Of a stretch of DNA of 64,000 nt, positions 8,077-15,746 are shown piece after piece. Position numbers and translations under genes: made by a program. Below the pieces are notes generated by a model. That model ran no database searches. It was given only the letters and a program-made list of their open reading frames with translations, and was not told the origin of the DNA. The stretch is from NCBI GenBank assembly GCA_050015275.1, contig JBEKBS010000013.1, forward strand, positions 19,228 through 83,227, written 5' to 3'. The number at the start of each line of letters is the position of its first letter. The stretch's first letter is position 1. This stretch comes from DATKJS01 sp050015275 (GTDB taxonomy: Bacteria; Acidobacteriota; Aminicenantia; Aminicenantales; Saccharicenantaceae).

Positions 8077-9873
8077 ATGGACATCGTCAGACTGAGAGGC
8101 ATCGGCGTTTCGCCGGGGATCGCGATGGGCGAGGTCCTGCTCCCCAAGCGGGTCGTTTTCACCTCGCGGAAGGAGCTCGTCCCGGCCTCGGACGTCGAGG
8201 GCGAGCTGAAGCGCCTCATGAGGGCCATCGAGAGGACCAAGGCCGACATCGTCCAGGTCCGGGAGAAGATCAAGGAGAAGATGGGCGAAGAGGACTCGTT
8301 CATCTTCGAAGCCCACCTCCTGATCCTGGAAGACCCGTCCCTCAACTCGGGCCTGGAGAAGATCATCCGGGAAGAAAGGGCCCGGGCCGAATGGGCCCTG
8401 TCCAAAACGAACAACCGCTACGAACAGCTGTTCGAATCCCTCAACGACGATTATTTCCGCCAGAGGAAATCCGACGTCTCGGACGTCCTGAGCCGGATCT
8501 ACAGGAACCTCGAGGTGAAGATCCGGACGGAGAAAGAAAAGGCGGCCGGCCGCCAGCACGTCCTCATCGCCCACGAGCTCCTGCCCTCCGAAGCGGCCAT
8601 CCGGCTCGGGCGCGAGACCACCCTCGGCGTCGCCCTCGACATGGGGGGAGGGACCTCGCACACAGCCATCCTGGCCCGGTCGATGAATATCCCCGCCGTC
8701 CTCGGACTCCGGAACGTCACGTCGCACGTCCGGGAAGGGGACTTCGTGATCGTCGACGGCACGGGCGGCGAGGTCATCATCAACCCGCCCGCGGCCGTCC
8801 GGCGCGAATACCAGGCCAAGAAGGAAAAGTACGACAATTACCGCCGGGAGCTCCAAAAGACCGCCCGCCTCAAGCCGGTGACCCTGGACCGGGTCCGGGT
8901 GAGCCTCCTGGCCAACATCGAGCTCCCCGAGGAAGTGAATCTGGCCATGTCCCTGGGCGCGCAGGGCGTGGGACTATTCCGTTCGGAGTTCATCTACCTC
9001 AGGACGACGTCCCTGCCCGGAGAAGAGGACCACCTGGCCATCTACTCCCGGATCGCCCGTGATGCGGCCCCCCACGCGGTGTACATCCGGACCCTCGATA
9101 TCGGCGGGGAGAAGTCCCTGCCCCAGCTCAACATCGAGCAGGAGCCCAATCCGGCCCTCGGGTTGCGGGGGGCGCGGTTCTCCTTGAGGAACAAGCCGCT
9201 TTTCCGGATCCAGCTTCGGGCCATCCTCCGGGCCAGCCGGCAGAAGAACGTCCGGATCCTCATCCCCATGGTGACCGAGGTCGAGGAGGTCATCGAGGTC
9301 AAGGACATCCTCGAGGACGTCAAGGCCGAGCTCCGCCGCGAGAAGGAAAAGTTCGACGAGAGGATCCCCCTCGGCGTCATGATCGAGGTCCCGGCGGCCG
9401 CGGCCATGACCGACCTGATGCTCCGGGAAGTGGATTACGTCAGTATCGGAACGAACGACCTCATCCAATATTTCCTGGCGGTCGACCGGTCCAACGAGTT
9501 CGTCTCTTACCTCTACAAACCCTTCCACCCCGCCGTGCTCCGGCTCATCCGCTTGGTCATCCAGTCCGCCGAGAAGATGGGAAAGGACGTCACGGTCTGC
9601 GGCGAGATGGCCGCCGACCCGCTGTCCGCCATCGTCCTCCTGGGCTTCGGGCTGAGGACGTTCAGCATGAACCCCATCTTCATCCCCCGGGTCAAGAAGG
9701 CCCTCCGGGCGGTCGAAGTGAAGACGGCCGAGAAGATCGTCGCGGAGGTCATGAAGCTCAGGAGCGCCCAGGAGATCGAGGAGTACGTCATCGAGGAGAT
9801 CCTCGTGAAGCACCCCCAAGTTTTTCTCGGCAGCCGGCCCTCCGAGCCCGGGCGGCGGCGGAAGCCCAGCTGA
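8077..9873 (+). CDS. ptsI: PTS enzyme I (PEP-protein phosphotransferase)
   Basis: 598 residues, slightly longer than the usual 570-580. The N-terminal HPr-binding/phosphohistidine domain carries GGGTSHTAILARSMNIPAV with the active histidine. The C-terminal PEP-binding barrel carries GLFRSEFIYL, GLRGARFSLRN, GVMIEVPAAA, SIGTNDLIQYFLA and the CGEMAADP cysteine motif. It transfers phosphate from PEP to HPr and so starts the relay whose other parts (HPr, two EIIA proteins, HprK) are encoded just upstream. It ends the run; the next gene is convergent. Confidence 0.96.
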   Translation: MDIVRLRGIGVSPGIAMGEVLLPKRVVFTSRKELVPASDVEGELKRLMRAIERTKADIVQVREKIKEKMGEEDSFIFEAHLLILEDPSLNSGLEKIIREERARAEWALSKTNNRYEQLFESLNDDYFRQRKSDVSDVLSRIYRNLEVKIRTEKEKAAGRQHVLIAHELLPSEAAIRLGRETTLGVALDMGGGTSHTAILARSMNIPAVLGLRNVTSHVREGDFVIVDGTGGEVIINPPAAVRREYQAKKEKYDNYRRELQKTARLKPVTLDRVRVSLLANIELPEEVNLAMSLGAQGVGLFRSEFIYLRTTSLPGEEDHLAIYSRIARDAAPHAVYIRTLDIGGEKSLPQLNIEQEPNPALGLRGARFSLRNKPLFRIQLRAILRASRQKNVRILIPMVTEVEEVIEVKDILEDVKAELRREKEKFDERIPLGVMIEVPAAAAMTDLMLREVDYVSIGTNDLIQYFLAVDRSNEFVSYLYKPFHPAVLRLIRLVIQSAEKMGKDVTVCGEMAADPLSAIVLLGFGLRTFSMNPIFIPRVKKALRAVEVKTAEKIVAEVMKLRSAQEIEEYVIEEILVKHPQVFLGSRPSEPGRRRKPS

Positions 9874-9914
9874 TATCGCCGCCCTCACGTTTTGCCGCAG
9901 TTTTAAGGGCTGTA

Positions 9915-10307
9915 TCAATCCCTACCGTAATCGTCCTTCAGCCGGACGATATCGGATTCTCCCGACCGGCCGATCCAGATTTCCATGACCCGGGCGGGCG
10001 CGGGTCCGGGGTTGCGGAGGCGGTGGGGAGTCCCGCGGGGGATGAAGATCTCCTCGTTGGCGGCGGGAGAGAAGATCCGGTCGCCGACCGTGACCTCGAG
10101 GCCCTGGTCGAGAACGACCCAGTACTCGTCCCGCCGGTCGTGGTACTGGAGCGAGAGGACGCCGCCCGGGTCGACCGTGATGATCTTGATGCTCCCGGCC
10201 TCTTGGTGCGGGTAGCGGCGGAACATGCCCCAGGGGCGGTGGTCTTCGACGATGCCGGCCCGGAAGGCATCTTCGGTCCGCTTTTTCTTTTCCATAGGCG
10301 AAACCAT
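9915..10307 (-). CDS. Cupin protein resembling the mannose-6-phosphate isomerase type II domain
   Basis: About 130 residues of a single cupin barrel. The pattern RPWGMFRRYP, PGGVLSLQYHDRRDEYWVVL, FIPRGTPHRLRNPG and the tail DIVRLKDDYGRD matches the C-terminal isomerase domain of ManC-type proteins, with metal ligands apparently in QYH, E and PH. A stand-alone domain of this size may isomerise mannose-6-P/fructose-6-P or only bind a sugar. The start is uncertain: TTG at 10343, ATG at 10307 and ATG at 10295 are all in frame, none with a clear ribosome site. It is the last gene of the pal-cpoB-ssb run. Confidence 0.75.
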   Translation of the reverse strand: MVSPMEKKKRTEDAFRAGIVEDHRPWGMFRRYPHQEAGSIKIITVDPGGVLSLQYHDRRDEYWVVLDQGLEVTVGDRIFSPAANEEIFIPRGTPHRLRNPGPAPARVMEIWIGRSGESDIVRLKDDYGRD

Positions 10308-10389
10308 GCTGTCGCCCGGGCACGAGGGGACGGCCGTGATCAAGCCGGCTGCCGACGACGACTTTGCGATGATCAGGCGCGCGCCGGCC

Positions 10390-10875
10390 CTAGAACGGGA
10401 CGTCGTCGTCGCCGCCGCCCGTGGCGGGCTCGTCGTCCGGCGGGAATTCCCCTCCGGCCGGGCCCCCGCCGCGGGGTTCGAAATCGGACGGCTCCGCCTC
10501 CCGAGTTTCGGCCGCGGCCCCGTACTCTTCCCGCTTTCCGAGGAGGGTGATGTTCTCGGCTTCGATCTCGGTCGTCGTCCGCTTGTTCCCGTCCTTGTCC
10601 TGCCAGCTCCGGGTCCGGAGCTTACCTTCGATGAGAATCAGTTTCCCCTTGTCCAGGTACTTCTCGCAGAACTCGGCCTGCTTTCCCCAGACGACGATCT
10701 TGTGCCATTCGGTCCGGTCCTTGCTCTCCCGGGTGGCCGTATTGAAGAATCTTTCGTTTGTAGCCAGGGTGAAGCGGGCGACCTGCCGCTCCTTCTGGGG
10801 AAGATACTTCATCTCGGGCTTTTGGCCGAGCCGGCCGACGAGGATGACCTTGTTCAAGCTGTTGGTGTCTCTCAT
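10390..10875 (-). CDS. ssb: Single-stranded DNA-binding protein
   Basis: 161 residues. The OB fold (about 1-110) begins with NSLNKVILVGRLGQKPEM and includes TEWHKIVVWGKQAE and KGKLILIEGKLRTRSW. It is followed by a Gly/Pro-rich tail and the acidic tip DDDVPF that recruits repair and replication partners. The ATG overlaps the cpoB stop (ATGA), which settles the start at 10875 over longer upstream frames. Co-transcription with pal and cpoB is unusual company for ssb. Confidence 0.95.
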   Translation of the reverse strand: MRDTNSLNKVILVGRLGQKPEMKYLPQKERQVARFTLATNERFFNTATRESKDRTEWHKIVVWGKQAEFCEKYLDKGKLILIEGKLRTRSWQDKDGNKRTTTEIEAENITLLGKREEYGAAAETREAEPSDFEPRGGGPAGGEFPPDDEPATGGGDDDVPF

Positions 10876-11753
10876 TTTTCCGTCAACTCTTTGATTTTGT
10901 CCAGGGCGATCTTGGTCTCTTCCTGGAGGGGGTATTTCGTCACGAGAAGTTTGAACGCCGCCAGGGCCTCCTCCTTCTTCCCGAGCTCCATGTAGCTGAT
11001 GCCCTTCTTGAGATGGGCGGCCGCGATCTTGTCGCCTTCGGGATACGTCAGGATGACCTCGTTGAAGGCGTCGATGGCCTCGTCGAATCTCTTCTGGCTG
11101 AAACGGCATTCGCCGATCCAGTAGAGGGCATTGTCGGCCAGCGGGCTGTCCGGGAACTGTTGCCGGTAAAGCCTGAAGCTCTCGACGGCCAAGTCGTAGT
11201 TGCCCTTGAGGTAATCGTTGTAGGCCATCCGGTAGGCGTCCTGCGGCGAGATGTTCGTGACCGGAGCGGGAGGCGGTTGGGCGGGGGAACCGGCGGGCGG
11301 TGCGGCCTGGCCGGGTTTTGTCTCGGGCTTTTTTTGCGGGGCGGGCTCTTTCGCGGCCTGGCCCCGGGCCGCCTCCCCGGAGACGGCTGGGCGGGGTTCT
11401 GACGCCCGCGCTGCGGCGAGGTCCTGGGAGAGCTTCTGGACATCGAGGCTGAGCTGGTCGATCCGCCGGAGCACGTCCTGGTACTGGGAGGGGACGGCCC
11501 TCACGTCGTCCTTGAAACCGGCCTGGTCGGCGATCGATTGGCGGACGAGGTCGGCCAGGGCCTTGATCTCGTTGCGGAGAGCCCGGACTTCCTCCGCGCT
11601 CCGATCGAGCCGGGCGCGGAGGTCCTGGACCTGGTCCTTGAGGAGCTGGACGTCCTGATAGATGAGTTCGTAGGTCTTCTTTGTCTTGTCCTGCCCGGCC
11701 GAGGCCAGGACGAGGCAAGCCATAAGGACCGGCCCGAGGGCTTTTTTGAGCAC
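10872..11753 (-). CDS. cpoB: Tol-Pal associated periplasmic TPR protein (CpoB/YbgF)
   Basis: 293 residues. A short signal sequence (about 1-20) is followed by a coiled-coil trimerisation segment (about 25-115, IYQDVQLLKDQVQDLRARL), a Pro/Ala-rich linker (about 118-165) and C-terminal TPR repeats (AYNDYLKGNYDLAVESF, ALYWIGECRFSQKRFDEAI, HLKKGISYMELGKKEEAL). This is the CpoB layout. CpoB links Tol-Pal constriction to septal peptidoglycan synthesis. It lies 3 bases after pal. Confidence 0.92.
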   Translation of the reverse strand: MLKKALGPVLMACLVLASAGQDKTKKTYELIYQDVQLLKDQVQDLRARLDRSAEEVRALRNEIKALADLVRQSIADQAGFKDDVRAVPSQYQDVLRRIDQLSLDVQKLSQDLAAARASEPRPAVSGEAARGQAAKEPAPQKKPETKPGQAAPPAGSPAQPPPAPVTNISPQDAYRMAYNDYLKGNYDLAVESFRLYRQQFPDSPLADNALYWIGECRFSQKRFDEAIDAFNEVILTYPEGDKIAAAHLKKGISYMELGKKEEALAAFKLLVTKYPLQEETKIALDKIKELTEK

Positions 11754-11756
11754 GGG

Positions 11757-12305
11757 CTATTTTTCGATGATCATGAACTGGGCCCGCCGGTTCTTCTGCC
11801 AGGCGGCCTCGTCATGACCCGGGTCGAGCGGCTGGCTCTTGCCGTAGGAGAGGATCTTGATCCGGCCCGCGGAGATCCCCAGTGTTCCCATGTAATCCAT
11901 GGTGTTTTTGGCCCGCTTCTCGCCCAGAGCGAGGTTGTATTCTTCCGTGCCGCGCTCGTCGCAGTGGCCTTCGATGAGGATCTTGATCGTCTTGAACTTG
12001 TTCAGCCAGGCCGCGTTCGTCTCGAGGACGGGCTTGGCGTCCTCGCGGATGAGGGCCTTGTCATAGTCGAAATAGATGTTGGCCAGCGGCTTTTCCTTGT
12101 TGATCTGCTCGAGCGACTTCTGGAGGAAGATCTCCTCCTCGGATACCACGGGCTCTTTCACGACCGGCTCCGCGACCTTCTCGACCTGGGGCTGTTCCTT
12201 CGCCTGCGGGGGCGGCGGGGGGACTTCCTTGGGTTTCTTCTTGCATGAAACGGTGAATGAGAAAACGAGGATGACCGCGAGCGATAGAATGATTAACTTC
12301 TTCAT
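11757..12305 (-). CDS. pal: Peptidoglycan-associated lipoprotein Pal
   Basis: 182 residues. The signal peptide ends near FTVSC, a somewhat atypical lipobox (Val-Ser before Cys23 instead of Ala-Gly). A Pro-rich linker is followed by an OmpA-like domain with IYFDYDKALIREDA, IEGHCDERGTEEYNLALGEKRA and KILSYGKSQP, which contain the Asp and Arg residues that bind diaminopimelate in peptidoglycan. A strong ribosome site (AGGAGGAGG) precedes the ATG. It has its own promoter in the 116-base gap after tolB. Confidence 0.95.
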   Translation of the reverse strand: MKKLIILSLAVILVFSFTVSCKKKPKEVPPPPPQAKEQPQVEKVAEPVVKEPVVSEEEIFLQKSLEQINKEKPLANIYFDYDKALIREDAKPVLETNAAWLNKFKTIKILIEGHCDERGTEEYNLALGEKRAKNTMDYMGTLGISAGRIKILSYGKSQPLDPGHDEAAWQKNRRAQFMIIEK

Positions 12306-12367
12306 AGAACCTCCTCCTGGTGGTCTCTCGGCGCGAACTTCCCCTCGGGGAGTATTCGACCCTCCTC

Positions 12368-12396
12368 CTTATACAATGAGAGATGAGCGGTGTCAA
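12368..12396 (-). promoter_or_regulatory. Candidate sigma-70 promoter for pal-cpoB-ssb-cupin
   Basis: On the minus strand, TTGACA (12391-12396), a 17-base spacer and TATAAG (12368-12373) give a near-consensus promoter in the gap between tolB and pal. The remaining 60 bases to the ATG hold the leader and a strong Shine-Dalgarno. Confidence 0.65.
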
Positions 12397-12421
12397 TACG
12401 GCGTCCGGCCCGCCGGCGGCC

Positions 12422-13723
12422 TCAGTTCGTCCAGTTGGCGAGCTTGTTCTCCCCGCGGTCCGTGAGCCGCCGGAGGTTGGTCGCGTCGTAGTCGATCGTA
12501 TAAAGCTGGATGGAGCCCGACATGTTCGAGGTGAAAACGAGGTGGCGGCCGTCCGGGGACCAGCTCGGCGACTCGTTGCGGGCGTTGGATTCGGTCATCT
12601 TGCTGATCTGGTTGGTCCGGAGGTTGAGGAGGTAGATATCGAAGAAGTTCTCGACGCGGGAGACGTAGGCGATCCGGTCGCCGGTCGGGGACCAGGCGGG
12701 CGAGTCGTGGTAATTGCCGCCGAAACTCACCTTCCGGACGTTCGAGCCTTCGGCGTCCATGATGTAGATCTGGGGGGCGCCCTGGCCCGTCCGGTCGCTC
12801 GTGAAGGCGATCTCGCGGCCCGTGGGCGACCAGGACGGGGCCGTATCGATGGCGCTGTTGTAGGTCAGCCTCTTGATCTTCATCGTCGCGAGGTCGAGGA
12901 CGTAGATCTCGGCGTTCCCGTCCTCGCTCATGGTCGAGCAAAAGGCCATCTTTTTCCCGTCGGGGGAGAAGGCGGGCGAATAATTCGTCCCCTTGGAGGC
13001 GATGAGCGTCTCCTTGCCGTCGTAGATGTTCCGGATGTACAGGTCGGCGTTGCCCCTCTTGTAGGACGTGAAGGCGATCGACCTCTGGTCGGGCGACCAG
13101 GCGGGCATGTAATCCTTGACCTTGTTGAAGGTGATCCGCGTCTGGTTCGCGCCGTCGTAGTCCATCATGTAGATCTCGTCGTTGCCGTCGCGGTTGCTGA
13201 CGAAAGCGATCCGCGTCGTAAAGACCGGCTTTTCGCCGTAAAGCTTCATGAGCTCATCGGCCATCCGGTGGCCGATGAGACGGAGGCCGCTCTTCTCAGC
13301 CTGGTAGCGCTTGCCGACGATGAACCGCTCGCTCTTGACGTCATAGATCTTGCCGTCGAAGACCGTCCGTCCCGCGTCGTCGTCGCGGACCTCGCCGGTG
13401 ACGAGGAGCTTGGCCTGGATCGAGTCCCAGTCCTTGAAGTTGATCTTCTCTGTGTTCGTCAGGCGCCCGACGTAGTCGTAATAGCTCTTAGGCAGGAGCT
13501 GGAAGATCCGGCTGTACTTGATGTCGTCGGAGAGAATCTGTTGGATCTCCTGGGCGGCCGCCTGGGCCTGGGGCGACGCGGAGTGGACAATGAAGGCCGG
13601 CAGGGCCACGGACACCATGGGCATGCCCTCGCTGATCTTCAGGAGGACCTCCTGCTGGGCCCGCAGGACGCCCGCCGCCAGGGTCAGGAAGAGGAATCCG
13701 GTCAAGGCTTTTTTTGTTGTCAT
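12422..13723 (-). CDS. tolB: TolB periplasmic beta-propeller protein
   Basis: 433 residues. A signal peptide (about 1-22) precedes the N-terminal alpha/beta domain (about 25-160). A six-bladed propeller made of PD40 repeats follows, with recurring SWSPTGREIAFTSDR and AWSPTGDRIAYVSR type blades. TolB connects Pal in the outer membrane to the TolQRA motor. Its start overlaps the stop of the TonB/TolA-like gene by 4 bases, consistent with one Tol operon. Confidence 0.94.
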   Translation of the reverse strand: MTTKKALTGFLFLTLAAGVLRAQQEVLLKISEGMPMVSVALPAFIVHSASPQAQAAAQEIQQILSDDIKYSRIFQLLPKSYYDYVGRLTNTEKINFKDWDSIQAKLLVTGEVRDDDAGRTVFDGKIYDVKSERFIVGKRYQAEKSGLRLIGHRMADELMKLYGEKPVFTTRIAFVSNRDGNDEIYMMDYDGANQTRITFNKVKDYMPAWSPDQRSIAFTSYKRGNADLYIRNIYDGKETLIASKGTNYSPAFSPDGKKMAFCSTMSEDGNAEIYVLDLATMKIKRLTYNSAIDTAPSWSPTGREIAFTSDRTGQGAPQIYIMDAEGSNVRKVSFGGNYHDSPAWSPTGDRIAYVSRVENFFDIYLLNLRTNQISKMTESNARNESPSWSPDGRHLVFTSNMSGSIQLYTIDYDATNLRRLTDRGENKLANWTN

Positions 13724-14553
13724 CGGGAATGCTCGAAGATGAGATGGATGCCGAGGAATTGGCCGTCGTATTCGGCCGGAAGCGGGGCGAACGGGGAGGC
13801 CGTCTGGATCGCCCGCATGGCCGAGAGGTCGAAGGCGGGGACCCCGCTCGAGACCTCGACCTTCAGATCCGAGACCTGGCCGTTCCTGTAAATCTTGAAA
13901 TAGACTTGGGTCTGGAACTGGCCGCTGACGCCGGGGTCGACGAGAGAGGTGAACCAGCTCGAGGAGATCTTGTCGGACACGAACTGCAGGTAATAGGTGA
14001 ACGGAAACCCGGAGACACCGAAAGGTTCGCCGGACCCGCCGCCGGTGCCGCCGCCGGTGCCGCCGCCCGTCCCCCCGGCCCCCGTCCCGAACCGCAGACC
14101 GTAGCCGGGGCCCTGCCCGCCGCCCCGGCCGGTTGTCGCGGCCGCGGGCGGGCTTGCGGCTCCCGCCGCGGCGGACGTCGACGGCTCCGGCTTGGTGATG
14201 GCGGCCTTTTTCTCCGGAGCTTTCTTGATTGTCTTGGGCTTGTCGACGGGGTGACGCATCCCGGCCTTGTCGTCGGCCTTGACATTCCCGGGAACGGTCA
14301 GGTCGCTGAGCGATTGTTTCGTTTTCGGAGGGGGCAGAGGCTGAACGAGGGGTTCTCCGCCGCCGGGCCCGCCGCCCGTCCCTCCGCCGCCGACGGAGCC
14401 CATGAAGCTCACGTACTGAACGAGGCCTTTCTGGGGCGGCTTCGAGAGGGATGGGGAGGCCACGATGAAGGCGATGAGCCCGCCGTGAAGGAGGCCCGAG
14501 AAGAGCAAGGCCCTCCGGAAAGCTTTGGGCGTGCCCCGGCTTGCCGCGGTCAT
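13720..14553 (-). CDS. TolA/TonB-type energy-transducing protein
   Basis: 277 residues. There is one N-terminal membrane segment (about 16-34). A long Gly/Pro/Lys/Ala-rich periplasm-spanning stretch follows (about 50-190, including GGGTGGG runs), then a C-terminal TonB-like domain (about 195-270) with FKIYRNGQVSDLKVEVSSG and FDLSAMRAIQTASPFAPLP. The position between tolR and tolB makes it the functional TolA, although the C-terminal domain reads as the generic TonB C-terminal family. It overlaps tolR and tolB by 4 bases each. Confidence 0.85.
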   Translation of the reverse strand: MTAASRGTPKAFRRALLFSGLLHGGLIAFIVASPSLSKPPQKGLVQYVSFMGSVGGGGTGGGPGGGEPLVQPLPPPKTKQSLSDLTVPGNVKADDKAGMRHPVDKPKTIKKAPEKKAAITKPEPSTSAAAGAASPPAAATTGRGGGQGPGYGLRFGTGAGGTGGGTGGGTGGGSGEPFGVSGFPFTYYLQFVSDKISSSWFTSLVDPGVSGQFQTQVYFKIYRNGQVSDLKVEVSSGVPAFDLSAMRAIQTASPFAPLPAEYDGQFLGIHLIFEHSR

Positions 14554-15002
14554 TTCTTTTTGTCTTTGACGTCGATGGGCTCGGTGATGATCCCGATCAC
14601 CTCGACGCCGGCCTTCTTGGTGATGTCCATGATGCGGACGATGACTTTGTAGGGGAGATCCTCGTCGGCCTGGAGATAGACGACCTTTTTCGGCTTGTTG
14701 AAGAAATATTCGGTCAGGCGGCGTTCCAGCAGGTTGATATTGTAGGTGTTCTCGCCGATGTGGATGTACTGGTCTTTGGTGACGGTCAGCGTCAGCCCCT
14801 CTTCGGCCGGCTTGGAATCCGTTTCGGCCTGGGGCAGGTTGATGCCGATCCCGGACTGCATCATGGGCGCCGTGACCATGAAGATGACGAGGAGGACAAG
14901 CATGACGTCGACAAACGGAGTGATGTTGATCTCCGACATGGACGTGCCGACCTGCCTCCGGCCCCGCGAGGCGGACGGCATCCCCTGGGTGCTAAGAGCC
15001 AT
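14550..15002 (-). CDS. tolR: TolR/ExbD proton-channel protein
   Basis: 150 residues. After a short cytoplasmic N-terminus (MSEINITPFVDVMLVLLVIF) comes one transmembrane helix containing the conserved Asp of FVDVMLV that carries protons, then a periplasmic domain ending in ITKKAGVEVIGIITEP. With TolQ it energises TolA. The start at 15002 overlaps the tolQ stop by 11 bases. Confidence 0.93.
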   Translation of the reverse strand: MALSTQGMPSASRGRRQVGTSMSEINITPFVDVMLVLLVIFMVTAPMMQSGIGINLPQAETDSKPAEEGLTLTVTKDQYIHIGENTYNINLLERRLTEYFFNKPKKVVYLQADEDLPYKVIVRIMDITKKAGVEVIGIITEPIDVKDKKK

Positions 15003-15660
15003 GGAGCCTCTCGGCGATGCTCAGGAATTCCAGGGAAAAATCTTCCATGTCGGCGATAAGGTCCTTGATGCGGCCCAGGAAATAGTTGTAGGCGATGACG
15101 GCCGGGACCGCGGCGAAGAGGCCGACGGCCGTGGCGATCAGGGCTTCGGCGATCCCGGGCGCGACGACCTGAAGGCTGGCCGAACGGAGCGTCCCGATGC
15201 GCTCGAAGGAGATCATGATCCCCCAGACCGTGCCGAAGAGCCCGATGAAGGGGGAGACGCTCCCGGTCGTGGCCAGGAAGAACATCATCTTCTCGAGTCG
15301 CGAGACCTCGGAGTTCGAGGCCTTGAGAAGGGCCCGGTTGAGGCTGTCTGTCTGCTCGCCGGTCCAGCCGTCGCCGGCCGACGACTTGCTCTGGTAGGCG
15401 AGCTCCTTGTAACCGGCCTGGAAGATGGCCGCGAGGGGGCTGGCCTTGTACTTCCGGGACGCCTCGTTGACGTCGCTCAAGCTCTTGCTTTTCCGGAACG
15501 AATCCAGGAACTTATCAGACTGCTTGAAAGCGGACCGGATCGTCCGGCGCTTGAAAATGATGATGGCCCAGGAGAAGACGGAGAAAAAGACGAGGAGAAG
15601 GAGGATCAGGATGACGACGATGTCGGCGTCGGAGATGATTTTGAAGATGTTGATATTCAT
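14992..15660 (-). CDS. tolQ: TolQ/ExbB proton-channel protein
   Basis: 222 residues from the ATG at 15660. Three membrane helices are visible: about 12-32, about 120-140 (TTGSVSPFIGLFGTVWGIM) and about 160-185 (ALIATAVGLFAAVPAVIAYNYF). The conserved GLFGTVWGIM and IATAVGL motifs line the proton path. A longer in-frame reading to 15882 is only GC-rich open frame. This is the first gene of the tolQRAB run, with a promoter just upstream. Confidence 0.93.
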   Translation of the reverse strand: MNINIFKIISDADIVVILILLLLVFFSVFSWAIIIFKRRTIRSAFKQSDKFLDSFRKSKSLSDVNEASRKYKASPLAAIFQAGYKELAYQSKSSAGDGWTGEQTDSLNRALLKASNSEVSRLEKMMFFLATTGSVSPFIGLFGTVWGIMISFERIGTLRSASLQVVAPGIAEALIATAVGLFAAVPAVIAYNYFLGRIKDLIADMEDFSLEFLSIAERLHGS

Positions 15661-15673
15661 GATAATCCATCCA

Positions 15674-15702
15674 AAATTAGCACACCGGGGATTCGCTGTC
15701 AA
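15674..15702 (-). promoter_or_regulatory. Candidate promoter for tolQ-tolR-tolA-tolB
   Basis: TTGACA (minus strand, 15697-15702) with a 17-base spacer to TAATTT (15674-15679), a perfect -35 and a weak -10, 13 bases before the tolQ ATG. Confidence 0.45.
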
Positions 15703-15746
15703 ACGGACGGGCCGGATCCTGCGACGCCCTCGTGGCCTCCGGCTCC

